From: Streptomyces fungicidicus
GTDB taxonomy: Bacteria; Actinomycetota; Actinomycetes; Streptomycetales; Streptomycetaceae
Length of the DNA: 64,000 bases
NCBI RefSeq assembly: GCF_003665435.1
Contig: NZ_CP023407.1
Location: 2,604,001-2,668,000, forward strand
Reading direction: 5' to 3'
In this document: one piece after another, positions 52,764-62,739 of the stretch
Layout: every line of letters begins with the position of its first letter
Position numbering within the stretch: the stretch's first letter is position 1
Notes under the pieces: model-generated
Told to the model about the DNA's origin: nothing
The model's input: only the letters and a program-made list of their open reading frames with translations
Databases searched by the model: none
Program-made: the position numbers and the translations under genes

Positions 52764-54284
52764 TCAGCCCCTCCCCAGGAGCAGTCGGGCCTCGCCGACG
52801 GTGATGACGGAACCGGTGACGAGCACACCGCCGCCGGCGAACTCGCCCTCCTCCTCGGCCAGCGTGATCGCGGCCTCCAGGGCGTCCGGCAGCCGCGGCT
52901 CGACCTGGACGCGGTCCTCGCCGAACACCTCGACGGCGATGCCGGCCAGTTCGTCGGCGTCCATCGCGCGGTGGCTGGAGTTCTGCGTGACGACGACCTC
53001 GGCGAACACCGGCTCGAACGCCTCCAGCAGCCCCCGCACGTTCTTGTCGCCGCTCGCGCCGACCACGCCGATGAGCCGGCTGAACTGGAACGCCTCGCCG
53101 ATCGACGCGGCGGCCGCCCGCGCGCCCGCCGGGTTGTGGGCGGCGTCCAGGACGACGGTCGGCGACCGCCGTACGACCTCCAGGCGGCCCGGGGAGGCGA
53201 CGGCGGCGAAGGCCTTGCGCACGGTGTCGACGTCCAGCGGCTGCGGGCGCTCCGCGCCGACGCCGAAGAACGCCTCCACGGCGGCGAGCGCCACGGCCGC
53301 GTTGTGCGCCTGGTGCTCGCCGTGCAGCGGCAGGTACAGCTCGGGGTACTCGCCGCCGAGTCCGCGCAGCGTCACCAGCTGGCCGCCGACGGCGACCTGC
53401 CGGGCCACGACGCCGAACTCCAGTCCCTCGCGGGCCACCGTCGCGTCGGTCTCGACGGCCTTCTTCAGCAGCACCTGCGCCGCGTCCACCGGCTGCTGCG
53501 CCATGATCACCGTCGCGCCCCGCTTGACGATGCCGGACTTCTCGGTGGCGATCTCGGCGGGCGTGCCGCCGAGCCGGTCGGTGTGGTCCAGGTCGATGGG
53601 CGTCACCACGGCGACGCCGGCGTCGATCACGTTCGTCGCGTCCCAGCTGCCGCCCATGCCGACCTCGACGACCGCCACGTCCACGGGGGCGTCGGCGAAG
53701 GCGGCGTACGCCATGCCGGTCAGCACCTCGAAGAAGGACAGCCGGTACTCCTGCTGGGAGTCGACCATCTCGACGTACGGCTTGACGTCCTGGTACGTCT
53801 CGATGAACCGCTCGGCGGAGACCGGGGCCCCATCCAGGCTGATCCGCTCGGTGACCGACTGGACGTGCGGGGAGGTGTACCGGCCGGTGCGCAGCTCGAA
53901 GGCGCCGAGCAGCGCCTCGATCATGCGGGCGGTGGACGTCTTGCCGTTGGTGCCGGTGATGTGGATCGAGGGGTACGAGCGCTGCGGCTCGCCCAGGACG
54001 TCCATCAGCGCGGCGATCCGGGCGACCGAGGGCTCCAGCTTGGTCTCGCCCCAGCGGGTGGCGAGCTCCGCCTCGACCTCGCGCAGCGCCCTGTCGACCT
54101 CGGGGTCCTCGGGGCGCCCGGGGACGTCCGCGTGCGGCCGGCCGCCCTGGGTGCGCAGGGTGCGGCTGCCGGCCTCGATGACCGCGAGGTCGGGGTCGCG
54201 GCGGGTCTCCTCCCCGACGAGCTCCGCGAACTCGTCGAAGGTGTCGTCCGGGTCGGGACCTGCTGATTCTGGGCGCTCGCTCAC
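52764..54284 (-). CDS. folC: Folylpolyglutamate synthase / dihydrofolate synthase
   Basis: 506 residues. Mur-ligase fold with the ATP loop HITGTNGKTSTARMIEALL, then YTSPHVQSVTERI, FFEVLTGMAYAAFAD, LDHTDRLGGT and VLDAAHNPAGA in the C-terminal domain. Adds glutamate to folates. The first ~55 residues are an acidic extension beyond the core. GTG 54284. Confidence 0.95.
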   Translation of the reverse strand: MSERPESAGPDPDDTFDEFAELVGEETRRDPDLAVIEAGSRTLRTQGGRPHADVPGRPEDPEVDRALREVEAELATRWGETKLEPSVARIAALMDVLGEPQRSYPSIHITGTNGKTSTARMIEALLGAFELRTGRYTSPHVQSVTERISLDGAPVSAERFIETYQDVKPYVEMVDSQQEYRLSFFEVLTGMAYAAFADAPVDVAVVEVGMGGSWDATNVIDAGVAVVTPIDLDHTDRLGGTPAEIATEKSGIVKRGATVIMAQQPVDAAQVLLKKAVETDATVAREGLEFGVVARQVAVGGQLVTLRGLGGEYPELYLPLHGEHQAHNAAVALAAVEAFFGVGAERPQPLDVDTVRKAFAAVASPGRLEVVRRSPTVVLDAAHNPAGARAAAASIGEAFQFSRLIGVVGASGDKNVRGLLEAFEPVFAEVVVTQNSSHRAMDADELAGIAVEVFGEDRVQVEPRLPDALEAAITLAEEEGEFAGGGVLVTGSVITVGEARLLLGRG

Positions 54285-54338
54285 GGTGCCCAGTCTACGG
54301 GCGGCCCGGACGGCGTCCGGCAGGCCCGGGGTCCCCGG

Positions 54339-55415
54339 TCAGCCGAGCCACTTGCGCATCCCCAGCCGGCCCCACAGGACGCTCACGGCGAAGGACAGCA
54401 CGGCGGCGGCCACCGCCGTCACGGCGAGCGCCACGGGCGCCGCGATCCCGTGCGGCACCGCCTCCGCGACGGGCCCCACCAGCACCGTCACGAACAGCAG
54501 GTGCACCAGGTACGTCCCGAACGAGGCGTCCGACAGCCGCCCCAGCAGCGCCCGCGCCCTCTCCGGCACCCGCACCCCGCTCACCGCGCCGAGCAGGGCG
54601 AAGGTCGGCGCGGCCACCGCCACGCTGCCGTACGCGGCGGGGTGCCGCACGGTGAGCTGGTACACCGTGAGGGCGACGAGGGCGGCCGCCGTGCCCGCGA
54701 GCCACAGCCCGCGCGGGCCGCGACGCCGGGCGGCGAGCAGGGCCGCGCCCGCCACCGCGTAGGCCAGCGAGTACAGCGACACGCTCCAGTCCCAGGAGGG
54801 CAGGGGCAGCCCGGTGAGGGTCCGCGCGTCCCCGGCGAACGCCGGCGCCACGGCGAACGCGGCGAGCAGCAGCAGCGACCTGCGGGGCGCCGCGCGCCGC
54901 CCGAGGACGAGCACGGCGACGCCGAGGAGCAGCAGGAGCGGCACGTAGGTGTAGAGGTACCAGAGGTGGAAGGCGGGCTCGACGGAGCCGAACAGCGCGT
55001 GGGCCGCGTCCCTGAGGCCTTCGTGCGGCGGCTGCCGCCCGGACAGGTACTGCCAGAGGAGGTAGACGGCCGTCCACACCGTCATCGGGCGCAGGATCCG
55101 TCCGAGGCGGGTGAGGAGCTGGGCGTCGCCGCGCACGGGCGAGCCGACCAGGGCCGCCCAGCCGGCCATCGCGAAGAACGCCGGCACGGCGAACCGGCCC
55201 GCCGAGTCGCCGAGGACGCCGGTGGTGCGGTGGCCGGCGTCGAGGAACTCGGCGGAGGCGTGCACCAGTACGACCGCCGCGGTGCAGACGACCCGCAGCA
55301 GGTCGATGTCGTCGCGCCGTTCACGGCCGGGTCCGCCCCGCGCGGCCGGTGCGGCGGCCGGCTGCGCGGCCGGTCCGGCGGTCGGTGCGGCGGTGGGGGG
55401 CGCGGTGCGGGGCAT
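54339..55415 (-). CDS. Acyltransferase family 3 membrane protein
   Basis: 358 residues. An Ala/Pro-rich N-terminal ~35 residues, then DIDLLRVVCTAAVVLVHASAEF with the family His, about ten helices, and YLVHLLFV near the end: the layout of integral membrane O-acyltransferases (OatA/NolL-like) that acetylate sugars on surface polymers. It starts at ATG 55415 with AGGAG upstream. It lies between folC and valS, which is not essential to that core order, so it may be an accessory insertion. Confidence 0.85.
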   Translation of the reverse strand: MPRTAPPTAAPTAGPAAQPAAAPAARGGPGRERRDDIDLLRVVCTAAVVLVHASAEFLDAGHRTTGVLGDSAGRFAVPAFFAMAGWAALVGSPVRGDAQLLTRLGRILRPMTVWTAVYLLWQYLSGRQPPHEGLRDAAHALFGSVEPAFHLWYLYTYVPLLLLLGVAVLVLGRRAAPRRSLLLLAAFAVAPAFAGDARTLTGLPLPSWDWSVSLYSLAYAVAGAALLAARRRGPRGLWLAGTAAALVALTVYQLTVRHPAAYGSVAVAAPTFALLGAVSGVRVPERARALLGRLSDASFGTYLVHLLFVTVLVGPVAEAVPHGIAAPVALAVTAVAAAVLSFAVSVLWGRLGMRKWLG

Positions 55416-55504
55416 CGTGGGGGTGCTCCTGACTGCGTGGTCCTGGCGGTGGGCAAAACCGCAGGCTCCCCCGGCCGGGTTACACGCCGCCCACCACGAC
55501 GTGA

Positions 55505-55535
55505 ACGGCCCCCGACCTGAGCGGTCGGGGGCCGT
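55505..55535 (-). terminator. Terminator of valS
   Basis: Perfect 13-bp stem (55505-55517 with 55523-55535) with a 5-nt loop, 21 bp after the valS stop on the minus strand. Confidence 0.8.
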
Positions 55536-55555
55536 GCGTGTCCGGGCGACTTCCG

Positions 55556-58180
55556 TCAGGCGCCGGGCAGGCGGTCCAGCTGGGACGTGATGCGGGCGAT
55601 GTCCTCGTCCGCCTTCGCCAGCCGCGTGCGGATCTTCTCCACCACGTGGTCCGGGGCCTTCGCCAGGAACGCCTCGTTGCCGAGCTTGGCCGTCGCCTGG
55701 GCCTTCTCCTTCTCGGCGGCGGCCAGGTCCTTGGCGAGCCGCTTGCGCTCGGCGGCGACGTCGATCACACCGGACAGGTCCAGCGCGACCTCGACGCCCG
55801 CGACCGGCAGGGTCGCGGTGGCCGTGAAGGACTCGCCCTCCGGCTGCAGGCGCAGCAGCTGGCGGACGGCCGGCTCGTGCGCGGCGAGCGCCGTGCCGTC
55901 GAGGGTCAGCCGGGCCGGGACCCGCTGGCCGGGCTGCAGGCCCTGGTCGGCGCGGAACCGGCGGACCTCGGTGATCACCGACTGGAGCGTCCCGATCTCC
56001 CGCTCGGCGTCCGCGTCCCGGAACCCGCTGTCGGCCGGCCAGTCGGCGATGACGACGGACTCACCACCGGTCAGCGTGGTCCAGAGGGTCTCCGTGACGA
56101 ACGGGACCACCGGGTGCAGCAGCCGCAGCGTGACGTCGAGGACCTCGCCGAGGACCCGCTTGCTGACCTCGGCAGGCTCGCCGCCCGCCTGGAACGTCGT
56201 CTTGGACAGCTCGACGTACCAGTCGAAGACCTCGTCCCAGGCGAAGTGGAACAGCGCGTCCGACAGCTTGGCGAACTGGAAGTCGTCGTAGTACGCGTCG
56301 ACTTCGGCGACGACCGAGTTCAGCCGGGACAGGATCCAGCGGTCGGTCGACGACATCGCGGACGCGTCCGGCAGCGGCCCCTCGACCGTCGCGCCGTTCA
56401 TCAGCGCGAAACGGGTGGCGTTCCAGATCTTGTTGGCGAAGTTGCGCGAGCCCTGGACCCAGTCCTCGCCGATCGGGACGTCGACACCCGGGTTCGCGCC
56501 ACGGGCGAGCGTGAACCTGAGCGCGTCGCTGCCGTACTTGTCCATCCAGTCCAGCGGGTTGACCGCGTTGCCGAAGGACTTCGACATCTTCTTGCCGAAC
56601 TGGTCGCGGACCATGCCGTGCAGGGCGATGGTGTGGAACGGCGGGGTGCCGTCCATCGCGTACAGGCCGAACATCATCATCCGGGCGACCCAGAAGAAAA
56701 GGATGTCGTAGCCGGTGACCAGGACGGAGTTCGGATAGAACTTCGCGAGGGACTCGGTCTGCTCGGGCCAGCCGAGCGTGGAGAACGGCCACAGGCCGGA
56801 GGAGAACCAGGTGTCCAGGACGTCGGTGTCCTGGTGCCAGCCCTCGCCGGTCGGCGCCTCGTCGTCCGGTCCGACGCAGACGATCTCGCCGTTCGGCCCG
56901 TACCAGACCGGGATGCGGTGGCCCCACCACAACTGGCGCGAGATGCACCAGTCGTGGAGGTTGTCGACCCAGTCGAAGTACCGCTTCTCCATCTCCTGCG
57001 GGTGGATCTTGACGCGGCCGTCGCGGACCGCGTCGCCCGCCGCCTTCGCCAGCGGGGCGACCTTGACCCACCACTGCAGGGACAGCCGCGGCTCGATGGT
57101 GGTCTTGCAGCGCGAGCAGTGGCCGACGGAGTGGACGTAGGGCCGCTTCTCGGCGACGATCCGGCCCTCGGCGCGCAGCGCGGCGACGATGGCGGAGCGG
57201 GCCTCGAGCCGGTCCAGGCCCTGGAAGGGGCCGTGGGCGGTGATGACGGCGTGCTCGTCCATCACGGCGATGGCGGGCAGGTCGTGCCGCCGGCCGATCT
57301 CGAAGTCGTTCGGGTCGTGGGCCGGGGTCACCTTGACGGCGCCGGTGCCGAACTCGGGGTCGACGTGCTCGTCCGCGACGACCGGGATGGAACGGTCGGT
57401 CAGCGGCAGCCTGATGTGCTTGCCGACGAGGTGCTTGTAGCGCTCGTCGTCGGGGTGGACGGCGACGGCCGTGTCACCGAGCATCGTCTCCGCGCGGGTC
57501 GTGGCGACGACGATGGTGTCGTCCCCCTCGCCGTACTTCATGGAGACGAGCTCGCCGTCGTCCTCCTGGTAGTCGACCTCGATGTCGGAGATCGCGGTCA
57601 GACAGCGCGGGCACCAGTTGATGATGCGCTCGGCGCGGTAGATCAGCTCGTCGTCGTAGAGCCGCTTGAAGATGGTCTGGACGGCAGTCGACAGGCCCTC
57701 GTCCATGGTGAAGCGCTCGCGCGACCAGGCGACGCCGTCGCCGAGGCGGCGCATCTGGCCGGAGATCTGTCCGCCGGACTCGCCCTTCCACTGCCAGACG
57801 CGCTCGATGAACGCCTCACGGCCGAGGTCGTGCCGGGACTTGCCCTCCTTGCCCAGCTCGCGCTCGACGACGTTCTGTGTGGCGATGCCGGCGTGGTCCA
57901 TGCCGGGCTGCCACAGCGTCTCGAAGCCCTGCATGCGCTTGCGCCGGGTCAGGGCGTCGATGAGCGTGTGCTCGAAGGCGTGCCCGAGGTGCAGGCTGCC
58001 CGTGACGTTCGGCGGCGGGATGACGACGGTGTACGGGGGCTTGTCGCTCCCGGCGTCCGCCTCGAAGTAACCGCGCTCTACCCAGCGCTCGTACAGCGGC
58101 CCCTCTACATCGGCCGGCGCGTACTGGGTCGGCAGTTCGGTGATGGGCGCTGGTGGCTCCTGCTGAGCGTTCTCGGTCAC
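55556..58180 (-). CDS. valS: Valyl-tRNA synthetase
   Basis: 874 residues from GTG 58180; the upstream open frame lacks typical ValRS residues. HIGH-type motif HLGH at 64-67 ([13 protein letters not shown]), editing domain ([18 protein letters not shown]), KMSKS near residue 531, anticodon-binding domain, and the C-terminal coiled-coil arm ([20 protein letters not shown]) typical of ValRS. Charges tRNA-Val. No T-box or leader peptide seen in its upstream 130 bp. Confidence 0.97.
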   Translation of the reverse strand: MTENAQQEPPAPITELPTQYAPADVEGPLYERWVERGYFEADAGSDKPPYTVVIPPPNVTGSLHLGHAFEHTLIDALTRRKRMQGFETLWQPGMDHAGIATQNVVERELGKEGKSRHDLGREAFIERVWQWKGESGGQISGQMRRLGDGVAWSRERFTMDEGLSTAVQTIFKRLYDDELIYRAERIINWCPRCLTAISDIEVDYQEDDGELVSMKYGEGDDTIVVATTRAETMLGDTAVAVHPDDERYKHLVGKHIRLPLTDRSIPVVADEHVDPEFGTGAVKVTPAHDPNDFEIGRRHDLPAIAVMDEHAVITAHGPFQGLDRLEARSAIVAALRAEGRIVAEKRPYVHSVGHCSRCKTTIEPRLSLQWWVKVAPLAKAAGDAVRDGRVKIHPQEMEKRYFDWVDNLHDWCISRQLWWGHRIPVWYGPNGEIVCVGPDDEAPTGEGWHQDTDVLDTWFSSGLWPFSTLGWPEQTESLAKFYPNSVLVTGYDILFFWVARMMMFGLYAMDGTPPFHTIALHGMVRDQFGKKMSKSFGNAVNPLDWMDKYGSDALRFTLARGANPGVDVPIGEDWVQGSRNFANKIWNATRFALMNGATVEGPLPDASAMSSTDRWILSRLNSVVAEVDAYYDDFQFAKLSDALFHFAWDEVFDWYVELSKTTFQAGGEPAEVSKRVLGEVLDVTLRLLHPVVPFVTETLWTTLTGGESVVIADWPADSGFRDADAEREIGTLQSVITEVRRFRADQGLQPGQRVPARLTLDGTALAAHEPAVRQLLRLQPEGESFTATATLPVAGVEVALDLSGVIDVAAERKRLAKDLAAAEKEKAQATAKLGNEAFLAKAPDHVVEKIRTRLAKADEDIARITSQLDRLPGA

Positions 58181-58262
58181 GGGGCTCAGTTTAGAGGCGT
58201 CACGGACCTGTCCCGAAACGCGTTTCCTTTGTAACGGTGCGACCCCCACTGGCCTGAACGCA

Positions 58263-58276
58263 TGACTCCTGAGTCA
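58263..58276. promoter_or_regulatory. Palindrome TGACTCCTGAGTCA
   Basis: 14-bp inverted repeat (6-bp arms, 2-nt centre) 41 bp upstream of the Pro/Gly/Tyr-rich membrane protein gene and about 80 bp upstream of valS on the other strand. Operator-like. Confidence 0.4.
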
Positions 58277-58317
58277 GGATGTCAGCAACGCATAAGCATC
58301 TGGAGGGGAACCCAGTA

Positions 58318-59289
58318 ATGAGCTACAACCAGCCGGGCCCGTACGGCGGGCAGCCCCAGCAGCCCGGGCCGTACGGCCAGCCGGGTCCCTACGGCCAGCA
58401 GCCGCAGGCTCCGCAGCCCGGCGGTCAGCCCGGCTACGGCTACCCCCAGCAGGCCCCGCCGCCCGGCCAGCCCGGTTACGGGTACCCCCAGCAGGCGCCG
58501 CCGCCCGGCCAGCCCGGTTACGGCTACCCGCAGCAGGCCGGCCAGCCCCAGTACGGCATGCCGCCCCAGCCCCCAGCCTCCGGCGGCGGCGGCAAGACGG
58601 CCGGGATCGTCATCGGCGCGGTCGCGGTCGTGGCGGCGATCGGCGTGGGCGCGTACTTCGTGATCGGCGGGGGCGGCGGCGCCGGCGGCCTGGAGGACGA
58701 CGGCGCGCACAAGCTGTCGACGCCGGAGACGGTGCTCGGCGAGTACAAGCGGGTCGGCGACGGTAACCAGGCGAGCGATGCCAGCACCGCGAAGGACATG
58801 GCGAAGAGCGGCGTCAAGAACGGCACGGCCGTCGTCGGACAGTGGTCGACCGCCGACTTCAGCGGATACGACCCCCAGGACCCGACCACCATTCCCGACC
58901 AGGCCGAGCTGCTGACCGCCAAGGGCATGACCATGGTGGGCGGTTACGGCGAGATCTCCGAGCCCCAGACCGTGCTGGACAAGTTCTTCGCCAACATCCA
59001 GAAGGAAGTCAAGGAGAGCTCCACCAGCGACACCGGGGGCATGCAGAACGCCGAACTGGTCGGCGAGCCCGAGGAGGTCGAGATCGACGGCGCCGTCGCC
59101 AAGTGCCAGTCGACCAAGGCCACCAACGCGCTCACCAAGAAGGAGTCGACCGACTGGTTCTGCGCCTGGGCCGACCACAGCACGGTCGCCATGGTCTCGC
59201 CCGGCGACAACAGCGGCACGGGCGTCAACAAGGACACCGCGGTCGACCTCACCACCAAGCTCCGCGAGCAGATCCGCGTCAAGGCCTGA
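58318..59289 (+). CDS. Gly/Pro/Gln/Tyr-rich membrane-anchored protein
   Basis: 323 residues. ATG 58318 with GGAGGGG upstream. Residues 1-~95 are cytoplasmic low complexity with three copies of a 14-residue unit ([14 protein letters not shown] type). One transmembrane helix follows near 98-118 ([24 protein letters not shown]), then a ~200-residue extracytoplasmic domain with two Cys (KCQST and WFCAW) about 20 residues apart, likely a disulfide. This organisation is common for Streptomyces surface or lipid-adjacent proteins of unknown role. Confidence 0.85.
   Translation: MSYNQPGPYGGQPQQPGPYGQPGPYGQQPQAPQPGGQPGYGYPQQAPPPGQPGYGYPQQAPPPGQPGYGYPQQAGQPQYGMPPQPPASGGGGKTAGIVIGAVAVVAAIGVGAYFVIGGGGGAGGLEDDGAHKLSTPETVLGEYKRVGDGNQASDASTAKDMAKSGVKNGTAVVGQWSTADFSGYDPQDPTTIPDQAELLTAKGMTMVGGYGEISEPQTVLDKFFANIQKEVKESSTSDTGGMQNAELVGEPEEVEIDGAVAKCQSTKATNALTKKESTDWFCAWADHSTVAMVSPGDNSGTGVNKDTAVDLTTKLREQIRVKA
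58426..58537 (+). repeat. 42-bp coding tandem repeats
   Basis: Units start at 58426, 58468 and 58510 (the third is partial) and encode the [14 protein letters not shown] repeats. Copies differ at a few synonymous positions, so the amino acid sequence is conserved more than the DNA. Confidence 0.85.
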
Positions 59290-59297
59290 GACGTACG

Positions 59298-59344
59298 CAC
59301 ACGAAAGGGGCCCCGGTCGACTCGACCGGGGCCCCTTTCGTGTG
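59298..59344. terminator. Bidirectional terminator between 58318 gene and clpX
   Basis: Perfect 22-bp stem (59298-59319 with 59323-59344) with a 3-nt loop, placed between convergent stops at 59289 and 59349. Contains AAAGGGGCCCC/GGGGCCCCTTT. Confidence 0.9.
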
Positions 59345-59348
59345 GGTG

Positions 59349-60635
59349 TTACGCCGTCTTCTGTTCGCCCGAGCCACGGCCGCGGGCGTCGCGCGGGATG
59401 AGGGTCGGGTTGACGTTGGACAGGACCACGTCCGCCGTGATGACCACGCGGGCGACGTCCTTGCGGGACGGGACCTCGTACATCACGCCCTGGAGGACTT
59501 CCTCCATGATGGCGCGCAGGCCGCGGGCGCCGGTCTGGCGAAGGATGGCCTGGTCGGCGATGGCCTCCAGCGCCTCACGCTCGAAGTCCAGCTCCACGCC
59601 GTCGAGTTCGAAGAGGCGCTGGTACTGCTTGACCAGCGCGTTGCGCGGCTCGACGAGGATCTGGAGCAGGGCCTCGCGGTCGAGGTTGTGGACCGAGGTG
59701 ATGACGGGGAGCCGGCCGATGAACTCGGGGATCATGCCGAACTTGACCAGGTCCTCCGGCATGACCTCCTCGAACTGGTCCTTGGACTCCATCTCCCGCT
59801 TGGAGCGGATCGTCGCGCCGAAGCCGATGCCCTTGGCGCCGGCCCGGCCCTCGATGATCTTCTCCAGTCCGGCGAAGGCGCCGCCCACGATGAACAGCAC
59901 GTTCGTCGTGTCGATCTGGATGAACTCCTGGTGCGGGTGCTTGCGGCCGCCCTGCGGCGGCACGGAGGCCGTGGTGCCCTCGAGGATCTTCAGCAGGGCC
60001 TGCTGGACGCCCTCGCCGCTGACGTCACGCGTGATCGACGGGTTCTCGCTCTTGCGGGCGACCTTGTCGATCTCGTCGATGTAGATGATCCCGGTCTCGG
60101 CCTTCTTGACGTCGTAGTCGGCCGCCTGGATCAGCTTCAGCAGGATGTTCTCGACGTCCTCGCCGACGTATCCCGCCTCGGTGAGCGCCGTGGCGTCGGC
60201 GATCGCGAACGGGACGTTCAGCATCCGGGCGAGGGTCTGGGCCAGCAGGGTCTTGCCGGAGCCCGTGGGGCCCAGCAGGAGGATGTTGGACTTCGCCAGC
60301 TCGATGGCGTCCTCACGGCCCTGGGCGCCGCCGTTCTCGCCGGCCTGGACGCGCTTGTAGTGGTTGTACACGGCGACGGAGAGCGCCTTCTTGGCCGCCT
60401 CCTGCCCCACCACGTACCCCTCGAGGAACTCGTAGATCTCGCGGGGCTTGGGAAGCTCCTCCCAGCGGACCTCACTGGTCTCCGCGAGTTCTTCCTCGAT
60501 GATCTCGTTGCAGAGGTCGATGCACTCGTCGCAGATGTACACACCGGGCCCTGCGATGAGCTTCTTGACCTGCTTCTGGCTCTTGCCGCAGAACGAGCAC
60601 TTGAGCAGATCGCCGCCGTCACCGATGCGTGCCAC
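59349..60635 (-). CDS. clpX: ClpX ATPase subunit of the Clp protease
   Basis: 428 residues. N-terminal C4 zinc domain (C13, C16, C35, C38), then the AAA+ domain with Walker A GPTGSGKT near residues 118-125, Walker [10 protein letters not shown], pore loop GYVGED, and the IGF-type loop for ClpP docking (IGFGATIRS). Unfolds substrates for ClpP1P2. GTG 60635 with AAGGGGAAG upstream. Separate from clpP2 by a 183-bp structured spacer, so it probably has its own promoter. Confidence 0.97.
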   Translation of the reverse strand: MARIGDGGDLLKCSFCGKSQKQVKKLIAGPGVYICDECIDLCNEIIEEELAETSEVRWEELPKPREIYEFLEGYVVGQEAAKKALSVAVYNHYKRVQAGENGGAQGREDAIELAKSNILLLGPTGSGKTLLAQTLARMLNVPFAIADATALTEAGYVGEDVENILLKLIQAADYDVKKAETGIIYIDEIDKVARKSENPSITRDVSGEGVQQALLKILEGTTASVPPQGGRKHPHQEFIQIDTTNVLFIVGGAFAGLEKIIEGRAGAKGIGFGATIRSKREMESKDQFEEVMPEDLVKFGMIPEFIGRLPVITSVHNLDREALLQILVEPRNALVKQYQRLFELDGVELDFEREALEAIADQAILRQTGARGLRAIMEEVLQGVMYEVPSRKDVARVVITADVVLSNVNPTLIPRDARGRGSGEQKTA

Positions 60636-60743
60636 GGTGTGCTTCCCCTTCGCCTGGGAGACGCCCGGACGTCAATGTCCGGCGGCTCCTGGTGCTGCCT
60701 TATGTCCGACGGTACCTTGCCTGGCCCCTCGTTCGGGCCCCCC

Positions 60744-60787
60744 TTGGCACGGTTCACTTTGACGTGGACCGTGCCAAACCGTGCCAA
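60744..60787. promoter_or_regulatory. Three-copy 10-bp element between clpP2 and clpX
   Basis: TTGGCACGGT at 60744-60753 is inverted relative to two perfectly tandem copies of ACCGTGCCAA at 60768-60777 and 60778-60787. On the minus-strand RNA the single downstream copy can pair with either upstream copy (14 bp including CCCC/GGGG flanks, or 10 bp), giving two exclusive hairpins. It lies about 110 bp upstream of clpX. Could be a protein operator or an RNA switch; not a CIRCE or HAIR box. Confidence 0.6.
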
Positions 60788-60818
60788 GGGGCGGCAGACG
60801 TTACACCCCCGCCTCGCG

Positions 60819-61499
60819 TCAGCGCAGGCTGGAGTTGTCCATCTTCCGGGTGGTGATGATCTGGTCGATCAGGCCGTACTCCAGCGCGTCCTCGGCCGTG
60901 AGGATCTTGTCGCGCTCGATGTCCTCGCGGATCTTGTCGATCGGCCGGGTGGAGTGCTTCGCCAGCATCTCCTCCAGCTGCGAGCGCATCCGGAGGATCT
61001 CGTTGGCGGCGATCTCCAGGTCGGAGACCTGGCCGCGGCCCGTCTCGCTGTACGGCTGGTGGATCAGCACACGCGCGTTCGGCAGCGCCATGCGCTTGCC
61101 GGGCGTGCCGGCGGCCAGCAGGACGGCGGCGGCGGAGGCGGCCTGGCCCATGCAGACCGTCTGGATGTCCGGCTTCACGTACTGCATCGTGTCGTAGATC
61201 GCCGTGAGCGCGGTGAAGGAGCCGCCGGGGCTGTTGATGTAGACCGAGATGTCCCGGTCGGGGTCCATCGACTCCAGGCACAGCAGCTGCGCCATGACGT
61301 CGTTGGCGGAGGCGTCGTCGATCTGGACGCCGAGGAAGATCACGCGCTCCTCGAAGAGCTTCGCGTACGGGTCGTACTCGCGGATGCCCTGCGAGGTGCG
61401 CTCCACGAAGCGCGGGATGACGTAACGGGACTCGGCCGCGGGGCCGGTGTACTCGGCGCGGGCACGGTCGTACAGGCCGCTGCCGGGGAAGTCGTTCAC
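60819..61499 (-). CDS. clpP2: ATP-dependent Clp protease proteolytic subunit 2
   Basis: 226 residues from GTG 61499, with AGGAG upstream. Serine protease triad visible as [10 protein letters not shown] (Ser), [10 protein letters not shown] (His) and [11 protein letters not shown] (Asp). N-terminal residues ~1-45 include a propeptide. Forms a mixed tetradecamer with ClpP1. Coupled downstream of clpP1 (113-bp gap). Confidence 0.95.
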   Translation of the reverse strand: MNDFPGSGLYDRARAEYTGPAAESRYVIPRFVERTSQGIREYDPYAKLFEERVIFLGVQIDDASANDVMAQLLCLESMDPDRDISVYINSPGGSFTALTAIYDTMQYVKPDIQTVCMGQAASAAAVLLAAGTPGKRMALPNARVLIHQPYSETGRGQVSDLEIAANEILRMRSQLEEMLAKHSTRPIDKIREDIERDKILTAEDALEYGLIDQIITTRKMDNSSLR

Positions 61500-61611
61500 G
61501 GTGTCTCCTGGAAGGGGGCTGAGGCGGTCGGCTGGGGCTGCTGGGGCTGGTTCACCGGGCCCGGGGGCCCGGTGGGGCGGGTACGGGCCCCGAGGGGCTC
61601 CGTGCGGCCGC

Positions 61612-62229
61612 TCAGGCCCCGGTGCCGCCACCGCCCGGCATACCGGCGGCCGTGGGGATCACGTCGTCGATGAGGCCGTACTCCTTGGCCTCGAAGGCGT
61701 CGAACCAGCGGTCGCGGTCGGAGTCGCGGGTGATCTGCTCGACCGACTGGCCCGTGTGCTGGGACGTCAGCTCGGCCATGCGCTTCTTGGTGTGCAGCAG
61801 CCGCTCGGCGTGGATCTTGATGTCCGAGGCCGAGCCGGCGAGGCCGGCGGACGGCTGGTGGATCAGGATCTCGGCGTTCGGCAGCGCGAAGCGCTTGCCG
61901 GGGGTGCCGGCGCTCAGCAGGAACTGGCCCATGGAGGCCGCGAGGCCCATGGCGATGGTCACCACGTCGTTCTTGATGAACTGCATGGTGTCGTAGATCG
62001 CCATGCCGGCCGTGATGGAGCCGCCGGGGCTGTTGATGTACAGGTAGATGTCCTTGTCCGGGTCGGCGGCAAGGAGCAGCAGCTGTGCGGTGATCTTGTT
62101 GGCGATGTCGTCGTCGACCGGCTGGCCGAGGAAGATGATCCGCTCGCCGAGCAGCCGGTTGTAGACCTGGTCGCCGAGGCCACCACCGATGGAGGGCTCG
62201 CCGGCGGCTGAGGGCATCAGATTCGTCAC
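61612..62229 (-). CDS. clpP1: ATP-dependent Clp protease proteolytic subunit 1
   Basis: 205 residues from GTG 62229 (AGGTGG four bases upstream). A longer form from GTG 62271 (219 residues) has AGGGA close by and is an equally possible start. Triad: [10 protein letters not shown] (Ser), [10 protein letters not shown] (His), RDSDRDRWF (Asp). Main peptidase with ClpP2. A ClgR-like box lies ~145 bp upstream; in S. lividans clpP1 is activated by ClgR. Confidence 0.94.
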   Translation of the reverse strand: MTNLMPSAAGEPSIGGGLGDQVYNRLLGERIIFLGQPVDDDIANKITAQLLLLAADPDKDIYLYINSPGGSITAGMAIYDTMQFIKNDVVTIAMGLAASMGQFLLSAGTPGKRFALPNAEILIHQPSAGLAGSASDIKIHAERLLHTKKRMAELTSQHTGQSVEQITRDSDRDRWFDAFEAKEYGLIDDVIPTAAGMPGGGGTGA

Positions 62230-62371
62230 GTATCCACCTGCTCGTCTTACGACGGCGCCGGGCCGTCTCACGTATCCCTGTGGGACTGGAGCCGTATTCG
62301 GTGACTCTCGTCCCCTGGTATTCATGGACCCTAACGCGGTGACTCCGCCGGGGAATCCCGGTAACGGGGGT

Positions 62372-62385
62372 GTTCGCCGGGGGCG
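62372..62385. promoter_or_regulatory. ClgR-like box upstream of clpP1
   Basis: GTTCGC-CGGGG-GCG matches exactly the published ClgR consensus GTTCGC-n5-GCG. It reads on the plus strand, so it is inverted relative to clpP1. The fit to a known target gene raises confidence beyond chance; a short motif alone would be weak in GC-rich DNA. Confidence 0.6.
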
Positions 62386-62496
62386 TAGCGCGGTGTGCTC
62401 CGCGGTGTGCTCCGCGGGGAGCTGTGGGGGCCTTGTCGCCGTGGGGGGCGGTGGGGCGTGGGCGGCTGCGGGCCGTGGAGGGCTGATCGCGCAGTT

Positions 62497-62642
62497 CCCC
62501 GCGCCCCTGGGTTGGCTGTCCAGCCGTGCGGCGACGGGTGACGGAACTGATCGCGCCCACGCGGCGGAGCCGCAGATCGATACAGCCCCGCGCCCCTGGG
62601 TTGGCTGTCCAGCCGTGCGGCGACGGGTGACGGAGCTGATCG
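62497..62642. repeat. 57-bp direct repeat pair in the clpP1-tig spacer
   Basis: Copies at 62497-62553 and 62586-62642 differ at one base, period 89 bp. The blocks around CGCAGTTCCCCGCGCCCCT and GCGGCGGAGCCGCAGATCG are motifs I recognise as recurrent in Streptomyces intergenic DNA. The rest of the 510-bp gene-free spacer (62230-62739) holds the clpP1 promoter region and the tig terminator; no gene is seen. Confidence 0.75.
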
Positions 62643-62686
62643 GGCCCGGGCGGCGGAGGGGGCCGGACGGGGTGTCCGGAGACAGC

Positions 62687-62719
62687 GGGGCCCCGGGGTG
62701 TGGTGCACCCCGGGGGCCC
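62687..62719 (-). terminator. Terminator of tig
   Basis: 14-bp GC stem with one mismatch (62687-62700 with 62706-62719), 5-nt loop, 20 bp beyond the tig stop on the minus strand. Confidence 0.7.
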
Positions 62720-62739
62720 GGTGATCATGGTGGAGAGGA

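Noticed and set aside
58426..58537. Short tandem repeats as a CRISPR or VNTR regulatory element
   Set aside because: They are in frame and encode repeated [10 protein letters not shown] units of a protein, with synonymous differences.
62497..62642. CRISPR array or insertion sequence
   Set aside because: Only two repeat copies, no spacer series, no transposase ORF or terminal inverted repeats.
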